IMG/VR virus record: IMGVR_UViG_3300031885_000016
Span: 1-56,729 of that record
Reading direction: 5' to 3' (one strand)
Length of the DNA: 56,729 bases
Source: a virus
In this document: piece by piece, positions 50,546-56,729 of the stretch
How positions within the stretch are numbered: the first letter of the stretch is position 1
Layout: each line of letters starts with the position of its first letter
Position numbers and translations under genes: made by a program
The notes under the pieces: model-generated
Seen by the model: the letters and a program-made list of their open reading frames with translations, nothing else
Databases searched by the model: none
What the model was told of the DNA's origin: nothing

Positions 50546-53500
50546 ATGCCAATAAAAAGACTTGATGAAAACCCTACGATTAGCGATGACATCGTTATTT
50601 CTATTGAAACGCCTGATGCCGAAGGTTGTTTGTCTAGCAATCCATACAAAGTAGATCGTGTAGTAATATACTATGTGCAAAGAGATTATACTGGGAACAA
50701 TTATTCCAAATATGACAAAAAGTTCATTAACGAAGACATCAAAACTCAATTAGACGCCGCTATTGCCAAGGCTTGTGATACACCATCAGCAGATAATCTT
50801 GCTGATGTAGAACGATTAAGTGCCACACTGGATAGCTCTACTTTAACTGAGACTTTTTATTATACAGATGCCAAAACCGTGGCCATATTCGGGGACGATG
50901 CAAATCCAGCATGGCTCTCTACAGAATCCATTGCTGGCAATAATCGATTGGTAAACGTATCAGAAGATGAAGACGGCAATGCACAATTTGGAATATTTGA
51001 GCTAGATTGGAGTCCTGTTGGGTTAAGGGAAGGGGATTATTTTGTTTGTTGGACATGGAAACCAAATCCATCTGGTGACAGCCTTTCTGAAATTAAACAT
51101 TTCACATTGCAGGGCAGCACGCAAGTCACGACCAGCATTCCATCGCATTTTACAGATCCTGATAAATACGACACCCTTATGGAGCGATATTTACCAGAAA
51201 TGTTCAAAACGCACTTAGGCACATCTGATTTGACTCCAGAAGTCTTACAAGAGTTCAACAAGGCTGTTGGAAAAGGGTTTTCTTTTTTAGAAGACATGAC
51301 AAATCAAATTGTAGATTTAATAGATGCCAATGCAACGGGCGAAGCATTTCTTCCTTTGTTGGCAGATTTATATAGATTGAAGCTCAAATCTGGTGATCCT
51401 ACTTTGTGGCGAAGACAAATAAAAAATGCCATACCTTTGTATAAGAAAAAGGGAACTTATAGTGGTCTTAGTGAGGCTCTTGATCAAATAGGTGTGAAAC
51501 TGACAAGGTTTGCAAGGTTGTGGCAAGTTGTTTCAAAATACACCTATCAAGAAGTATTTGTTGTAGATCAAGAAGATTTTTTCATTTTGTCTAAAAAAGC
51601 CATTTTGCCAATAGACACAGATAATTTTGAACTATATCACAGACCAGTTGGCGAAACGAGTTGGACCACTTTGGATTCGACGTATGTTGAATTAGACGAT
51701 TATGAAGAAACCACGGTTATGACATGGGTTGATTCCAATCCTTTGTTACAAGGGGATGAAATTAGAGTTGTTTATCAAATAACTACTGTGCCATCTGTCG
51801 GCGAACAAACCATAGAAGATTACATAAGAGTTTTACCCTTGGCCGATCAAAGAGATGAATTGGAGCATGAGTATCCTTTGAAAAATTGGAATGTGCGTGT
51901 TATCGAAGAAGATGATCCTTTGATTGATATGGTTATTACCACTCGTCATCCTTATTATAATTCAATTATGTATGGAAAGATTAGAACGGAGTTTCCATAT
52001 AGCGAAAACATTTATAACATGGAAGAATACAACGGTAGCACAAGGGACTCCTATGATCCTTGTGATATAGATAAAGATTTCATCGATCAATGTTCGTCTT
52101 GCTTGGGCAGCAAATTTGTAGTTGATCTGGAAATCGAAAAGTTATCTCATGATAGGATCTTGGAGGCTCAGGATACAATTGAGGGGTTTGTGCCATTTCA
52201 TTCAATTTTGCACTCACTAAATTTAACTGGCAGTCACAATGAATTAATTCAATCTCCAGTAGAGGAATTGGATATTCTAATTCAGTTTGTTAATGGGGAA
52301 TTTGCTATCGCCGGAAATGCCCAAACTATTTTCAACAGAAGTATGGAACAAGGCGAAGAATTCAAAAGAGATGAACTGACTAATATGACAACGGCAGTTA
52401 GCTCTGGAAGTGGCAGTGGCTACAATGAAAATATAGTTTTGTATGCTCCAGTAAACCAATTGGATCGTTTGCCATTAGACACAGATCCAGATTATAATTA
52501 TTTAGAAGTTTTAAGTCCATCTATAAATGCTGGTGTATATTCCCTGCAAGATGCTATGCAAAATCATGCTACAATTGTGGGCTCTCCTACAGAACCATTA
52601 GATCAAAGTGCATTTACATTTAGATTGTCAAACGAAAGACTTTCACAGAGTGTTGCTAATATTTATCAAGACGACGTATTCAAATTACAAGATGCCAATG
52701 TAGATTTTTGGAAGCTTGCAATTAAGACTCAGTGGGATGTGGCCAATAATGTTGATCCTGTGTATACAGGAGATCCTTGGACTATTACTATAGCAGCATA
52801 TAGTGATACATATGAAATTATAAATATTTTGACCGATGGATCTTTATTATTGTATGATCCCTCTAAAACCTTGCCGACATCAAACACCAATAATATAAAC
52901 TACATCCTTAAAACGGATTTGGGGGACATTGTTCATAGCGGTACAACTGGTGCTTTGAAGGTTAAAAGACGAGGTTTGGTAGATTTGGGAGTCAGCGTTG
53001 ACATTCGAGGAAACACTGTAACGCTAAGTGATGTTAGAGAGCTTTTAGATTCATATCATGGAAACGGTCAAAATCATTATATTAAATATGATGGATCTCA
53101 GTATGCTTTTGATGGATTTGTAGACGGAGAAACATCGCAGATTTACATTGCAGATTATACTGATGGGGATGTGGCTGGAACTTCTATTAAGCTTTATCAG
53201 AGAATTGTGGATAACGCTAAGGGTTACTTTGCTTATCAGGGCATTAAATTAATCACGGTTGACAATTATGAGACAGATCTTGGAATTTGCAATGGTGAAA
53301 ATGCCGGGGCTTTATTTCCTGCTATGGATGCTAGCGGGCACAGTTACACTTTGCAGCTAGAAAACAATACATTTTACCAGAATTATATTGTATTGATAAA
53401 TACTAATTACTATGCTATTTCTAAGATCGATAACAATGTTATTTGGTTGTTAGGACCAGATCAAAATTGGACTACTTTAGGAACAGCACTGACGTTTGAT

Positions 53501-53836
53501 ATTTTGAAATATGAAAAATTACCAGCATCTGTAACCGAAAGAGCATATCCGCCAACCCAAGGCATGGATTTTGATTTGTTAGATCGCAGAGGCAACGAGG
53601 TTATTACTAATGTAATAGCCACCGATCCACCGGCATCATTATTTGCTTTAAGTGCAGAAGAGTGGATGCCAGAGGACATGCCTCTTGTAGAGGGCAGTAA
53701 ATTCGCTATTAGAGTTGGACATGAAGATGTGCCTACTTCTTTAATTGCAGCAGGTTTGAATGCTGCTGGTCATGATCAAATAGTCGAATCTATAACGCAA
53801 AACGAAGGAATTACTTTCTCTATTAAAGTGAAATAA
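50546..53836 (+). CDS. baseplate/tail protein with P2 I-like domain, 1096 aa
   Basis: Residues about 210-330 (YLPEMFKTHLGTSDLTPEVL; ADLYRLKLKSGDPTLWRRQI; IPLYKKKGTYSGLSEALDQI) match the P2 tail protein I domain, which lies below gp6/J in the baseplate. A long C-terminal extension of about 700 residues is beta-rich and may replace gp7/fibre-attachment functions. Fourth in the gp25-gp6-I order. Confidence 0.8.
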   Translation: MPIKRLDENPTISDDIVISIETPDAEGCLSSNPYKVDRVVIYYVQRDYTGNNYSKYDKKFINEDIKTQLDAAIAKACDTPSADNLADVERLSATLDSSTLTETFYYTDAKTVAIFGDDANPAWLSTESIAGNNRLVNVSEDEDGNAQFGIFELDWSPVGLREGDYFVCWTWKPNPSGDSLSEIKHFTLQGSTQVTTSIPSHFTDPDKYDTLMERYLPEMFKTHLGTSDLTPEVLQEFNKAVGKGFSFLEDMTNQIVDLIDANATGEAFLPLLADLYRLKLKSGDPTLWRRQIKNAIPLYKKKGTYSGLSEALDQIGVKLTRFARLWQVVSKYTYQEVFVVDQEDFFILSKKAILPIDTDNFELYHRPVGETSWTTLDSTYVELDDYEETTVMTWVDSNPLLQGDEIRVVYQITTVPSVGEQTIEDYIRVLPLADQRDELEHEYPLKNWNVRVIEEDDPLIDMVITTRHPYYNSIMYGKIRTEFPYSENIYNMEEYNGSTRDSYDPCDIDKDFIDQCSSCLGSKFVVDLEIEKLSHDRILEAQDTIEGFVPFHSILHSLNLTGSHNELIQSPVEELDILIQFVNGEFAIAGNAQTIFNRSMEQGEEFKRDELTNMTTAVSSGSGSGYNENIVLYAPVNQLDRLPLDTDPDYNYLEVLSPSINAGVYSLQDAMQNHATIVGSPTEPLDQSAFTFRLSNERLSQSVANIYQDDVFKLQDANVDFWKLAIKTQWDVANNVDPVYTGDPWTITIAAYSDTYEIINILTDGSLLLYDPSKTLPTSNTNNINYILKTDLGDIVHSGTTGALKVKRRGLVDLGVSVDIRGNTVTLSDVRELLDSYHGNGQNHYIKYDGSQYAFDGFVDGETSQIYIADYTDGDVAGTSIKLYQRIVDNAKGYFAYQGIKLITVDNYETDLGICNGENAGALFPAMDASGHSYTLQLENNTFYQNYIVLINTNYYAISKIDNNVIWLLGPDQNWTTLGTALTFDILKYEKLPASVTERAYPPTQGMDFDLLDRRGNEVITNVIATDPPASLFALSAEEWMPEDMPLVEGSKFAIRVGHEDVPTSLIAAGLNAAGHDQIVESITQNEGITFSIKVK

Positions 53837-53847
53837 ATATAGGAGAC

Positions 53848-54321
53848 ATGATGAATGAAGCAATTATTCGCCCAAAAGGCGATATAGAGATGATTATAAA
53901 ATATGCCGACTCAACCGAGCATATCTATTTCCCAAATGCGGTTCTTAGAAAAGGCCGAGAAGCATTGGCTTCTAGTTTGGCAAATGATTTCGGCAATTCT
54001 TATAATTTCTTTATTAGTCGCATGTTATTTGGTGATGGAGGCACTTCAAGTGGATCTCCTAAATTCATAGATACATCTAGAAATGGTTTGTTCGGGATCA
54101 CCAGGGCTGTCAAACCCATTATTGTCACAATTGATCCTGCGTTACCAAGTCAGATAGTTTTCACTTCTGTGCTTGATTACGAAGAAGCAAATGGATTTAC
54201 GTTAAATGAAATGGCGTTGCAGATGAATAATGGTGATTTTTATAGCATGTCTACATTTGCAGATCTAAATAAAACATCATCCATGCAAATCACGTTTAAC
54301 TGGCGATTGGCGTTTGTTTGA
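53848..54321 (+). CDS. tail fibre/baseplate-associated protein, 157 aa
   Basis: Starts MMNEAIIRPKGDIEMIIKYA after AGGAGACATG. Beta-rich with GDGGTSSGSPKFIDTSRNGL; this type of protein typically attaches fibres to the baseplate or precedes receptor-binding proteins. No precise family recognised. The intergenic space after it (54322-54376) belongs to the inserted endonuclease gene. Confidence 0.6.
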   Translation: MMNEAIIRPKGDIEMIIKYADSTEHIYFPNAVLRKGREALASSLANDFGNSYNFFISRMLFGDGGTSSGSPKFIDTSRNGLFGITRAVKPIIVTIDPALPSQIVFTSVLDYEEANGFTLNEMALQMNNGDFYSMSTFADLNKTSSMQITFNWRLAFV

Positions 54322-54376
54322 ACTTTGTATAAAAATAGTATTGCTTTTTTGAGGTGATGTGCATATATAAGATGTT

Positions 54377-55378
54377 ATGAATACATTAATAAAAAACAAT
54401 CAGAAATTTATCGTATCTTCCAAACAAATGGAAATAATTAGCGGTTCTTTATTGGGAGATGCTTGGATATATGCTGTCAAGGGGCACGATAATTGGGCTT
54501 GTAAATTTGGCAAAACACAATCTTTAAAAGATTGTAAAGGAAAAGATAAAATATCCTACATGCAATGGACTTGGAATGAATTGCTTCCTTTTTCAAATTC
54601 TATATCTAAATCTAAATTATCCTATCAATTTGTCACCTATACAGATGAATGTTTTACAAAATTAGAGCGAAGTTGGTATCTTCGACGAGAAAATGGAGAT
54701 TATGTTTTAAATCACAACAATCAACGAAAGAAAATTGTTCCAATTGATTTAAAATTAACGCCACTAATTTTGTGTGTGTGGCACATGGATGATGGGTCGG
54801 TCTATGCGAAAGATGCAAACCTTACACTAGAAACACAAGGATTCGCACTTGCTGAGGTAGATTTTTTAATTGACCGTTTGAAAGAAGACCTTGACATCAA
54901 AGCAACTAAAAAGAAAGCTAAAAAAGATGATCAATTTAGGATATATGTGGGTCGCAAATCTTATTTTGATTTTATTGATATAATTAAACCACATGTTCAA
55001 TGGGATTGTTTTAAATATAAAATTGATGATATCACTTATAATAAAATTGAACAGATAGGCGAAAATCACTCGCAATCAAAAATCAGCGAAACAAATGCCA
55101 AAGAAATATTTAGTCTCCGAGATCAAGGCTTGCTTCACAGGGAAATAGCAGAAAGGTTTAAAGTTAGTCAGGCAAGTGTAACGCAAATTCTTAATGGAAA
55201 AAGATGGGGACATCTAAATAAATGTATAGTTCCGAGGACAGTTAAAAGAATGTCTGAGGAGCAAAAAAACAAAGTAAAAACAATGTTGAAGCAAAATATA
55301 TCGCAAAAGGCAATAGCCGAAGAACTCGGTATTAATCAAAGTACAGTTAGTCGCATAGGAGAAAAATGCCAAGAATAG
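54377..55378 (+). CDS. LAGLIDADG homing endonuclease with two helix-turn-helix regions, 333 aa
   Basis: GSLLGDAWIY (23-32) and CVWHMDDGSVY (133-143) are the two LAGLIDADG helices. Two HTH segments follow: LLHREIAERFKVSQASVTQI and ISQKAIAEELGINQSTVSRI, giving DNA binding. It stands alone between tail genes, not in an intron, and its last 13 bases overlap the next gene. Its 54-bp leader contains TATATAAG and GAGGTGATG. Homing enzymes cut alleles lacking the gene and drive their own spread. Confidence 0.88.
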   Translation: MNTLIKNNQKFIVSSKQMEIISGSLLGDAWIYAVKGHDNWACKFGKTQSLKDCKGKDKISYMQWTWNELLPFSNSISKSKLSYQFVTYTDECFTKLERSWYLRRENGDYVLNHNNQRKKIVPIDLKLTPLILCVWHMDDGSVYAKDANLTLETQGFALAEVDFLIDRLKEDLDIKATKKKAKKDDQFRIYVGRKSYFDFIDIIKPHVQWDCFKYKIDDITYNKIEQIGENHSQSKISETNAKEIFSLRDQGLLHREIAERFKVSQASVTQILNGKRWGHLNKCIVPRTVKRMSEEQKNKVKTMLKQNISQKAIAEELGINQSTVSRIGEKCQE

Positions 55379-56160
55379 ACACTATAACACCCGTTCAATA
55401 TGATTCATTGTGGCCATATAATTCCACATATGATAATTTGCCATTAAAATACATATTGGCCAGACAAGATCTAATAAACTTAGCCGTGGACAATGCAGAA
55501 TCTGTGTTAGAATCTGCACAGGGCACGGCTGGATCGTTATCTAATAGGCTAAATCAATCTATTGATGCTAGTGGGAGTTTAATTCCAGATGCAATAGATA
55601 CGAGCTTACATAATATTGGTGCCCATGCAGACGGATCTTATGATGGATCTGATTATGTAAGAATGTTGGCTAGTGAGAGGGATAAATTAACATTAGTTGC
55701 AGATAGCGCCACATCACTTCAAATTGAATTTGCCACCATTTCTACTACATCAACTTTTGATAATGCCGTTGTAACATTTGTGGACTCTCCCACCGTCACA
55801 TGGGATGTTGCTACAGGCAATGAAGTTAGTGCCAATTTTGCTTTCCCCACATCTGCGGCTCATCAACACTTTTACGATTTAGTTCCTGTGGCAGCAAATC
55901 TGCTTACTCCTGATTACACGAACTACAAATCTACATCTTTATCCACGGCTTTTATAGATGGCAGCTTACGAGTTTACATAAACGGTATTCGTTTAAGTGA
56001 AAATGATAATGTTTATGTTTATGATGCAGCAACTGGCCCATCCGGTACTTGGTCTGCGACTAGTTTTACTAGTGACGCTACTGCGGGAACATTTGCTCTT
56101 AGTCGAGCGATTAGTTCTAGTGATATAATCACTATCGACTTTGATCAAATCTTAGTTTAA
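55366..56160 (+). CDS. tail fibre-like protein, 264 aa
   Basis: ATG 55366 after AGGAGAAAA overlaps the endonuclease gene. Starts MPRIDTITPVQYDSLWPYNS; then Ala/Ser/Thr-rich beta-like segments (NIGAHADGSYDGSDYVRMLA) and a domain with repeated short strands (VTWDVATGNEVSANFAFPTS). Consistent with a fibre or fibre-adaptor protein. Confidence 0.65.
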   Translation: MPRIDTITPVQYDSLWPYNSTYDNLPLKYILARQDLINLAVDNAESVLESAQGTAGSLSNRLNQSIDASGSLIPDAIDTSLHNIGAHADGSYDGSDYVRMLASERDKLTLVADSATSLQIEFATISTTSTFDNAVVTFVDSPTVTWDVATGNEVSANFAFPTSAAHQHFYDLVPVAANLLTPDYTNYKSTSLSTAFIDGSLRVYINGIRLSENDNVYVYDAATGPSGTWSATSFTSDATAGTFALSRAISSSDIITIDFDQILV

Positions 56161-56171
56161 TTGGAAATTTT

Positions 56172-56726
56172 GTGTATAAACCTCTAAACACAGGATTTAT
56201 AGTCCTGGCTTCTGAATTAAATACAGGGCGGCTTAAATCTACCAGAAATTCTATTTGGAATAATTATGGCAAAGAAACGCCCATTACGTGTGTTGTGCCA
56301 AACAATACATCAACCATAGAATTAAAAGCCGCTAAAGAATTGTGTCCTATTCATAAGGGCAAAACTACAATTACGTCTTTGATAAACGCTGGCTTCAAAC
56401 ATGGCCATAAAGAATGGAATATTCTTGTAATGGAGGGCACATGGGTCAAAGCCAACATAGATAAAAAGTATGCATATTTTTTAGAGAGCGAAAAAGATAT
56501 ATTTTTCCCAATAGTAACAGATTATGACATACAAGGCAAACCTGTTAAAATATATAACAATTTTTGGGACTGTTCTTTAAATGGTCTGATGATACATCAG
56601 AAAACGTTTAAAGAGGTTGGGGATTTAGCAGACGGATCATTGGAGCAATCACGTCTTATTTGGAATGCGGAAGCACAAGAAAAAGGCTGTAAATTCAAAG
56701 CAATTCTGGGAGCCAAGTTATGTTAA
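56172..56726 (+). CDS. glycosyltransferase-like protein, 184 aa
   Basis: GTG start after TTGGAAATTTT. Starts MYKPLNTGFIVLASELNTGR; KGKTTITSLINAGFKHGHKE and the following strands, then KYAYFLESEKDIFFPIVTDY, have the strand-helix rhythm of a GT-A-like enzyme. It may glycosylate tail proteins or host surface. Complete in the window (stop 56724-56726). Confidence 0.45.
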   Translation: MYKPLNTGFIVLASELNTGRLKSTRNSIWNNYGKETPITCVVPNNTSTIELKAAKELCPIHKGKTTITSLINAGFKHGHKEWNILVMEGTWVKANIDKKYAYFLESEKDIFFPIVTDYDIQGKPVKIYNNFWDCSLNGLMIHQKTFKEVGDLADGSLEQSRLIWNAEAQEKGCKFKAILGAKLC

Positions 56727-56729
56727 ATC

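Overview
The window looks like part of a large, virulent, contractile-tailed bacteriophage (myovirus) genome. It has phage tRNA-Lys genes, tightly packed small genes with Shine-Dalgarno sites, GNRA and UUCG hairpin terminators, and a full baseplate/tail cluster ordered as in T4-like and contractile-injection systems. The host cannot be named from the sequence.

Region 1 (1-21.0 kb, all + strand) holds about 70 mostly unrecognised small genes, one tRNA-Lys, a second tRNA-Lys copy interrupted by 21 nt, a structured RNA candidate of about 430 nt, and many intrinsic terminators. Its hallmark is a 15-bp element, here called the GTT-box (GTTTAGTTGTACATT; variants GTTAAG, GTTAAT, GTTTAT, GTTTAC in the first six bases and ACACT or ACATA in the last five). 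I counted 55 copies, all in the + orientation, nearly one per gene. In about two thirds of copies the box itself supplies the stop codon of the upstream gene. It stands before mRNAs, both tRNAs and the structured RNA, which fits best with a phage-specific (probably early) promoter, although an RNA-processing signal is not excluded. It ends abruptly at 21.0 kb.

Region 2 (21.25-25.3 kb, +, visibly more AT-rich) is a three-gene module: DNA methyltransferase, a very divergent DEAD-box SF2 helicase-like protein, and a 266-aa protein with a basic repeated tail.

Region 3 (25.4-31.6 kb, - strand) carries nucleic-acid and metabolic genes: a Dda/RecD-like helicase, a ClpP-like serine protease, an HD phosphohydrolase, a possible PD-(D/E)XK nuclease and several unknowns. 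It is followed by + genes for an RNA-repair-like HAD phosphatase, a SprT-like metallopeptidase and a possible glycosyltransferase, then - genes for a tRNA nucleotidyltransferase and two unknowns.

Region 4 (36.2-56.7 kb, +) is the virion cluster: several unknown (probably head or virion) proteins, a 1502-aa tape measure, a gp53-like wedge protein, hub, spike, gp25, gp6/J, tail protein I, a fibre/baseplate protein, an inserted LAGLIDADG homing endonuclease, another fibre-like protein and a glycosyltransferase-like protein.

Three themes link the regions. (1) The GTT-box gives nearly every gene of region 1 its own expression unit. (2) A group of proteins in regions 3-4, including the tRNA nucleotidyltransferase and the RNA-repair-like phosphatase, share an N-terminus (M-x-x-F/W-K-x-W/F ending in L-x-E) resembling the T4 capsid-targeting sequence, so they may be packaged in the head and delivered with the DNA. 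(3) tRNA-Lys genes without an encoded CCA, a CCA-adding enzyme and an RNA-repair-like enzyme together suggest tRNA maintenance or defence against anticodon nucleases.
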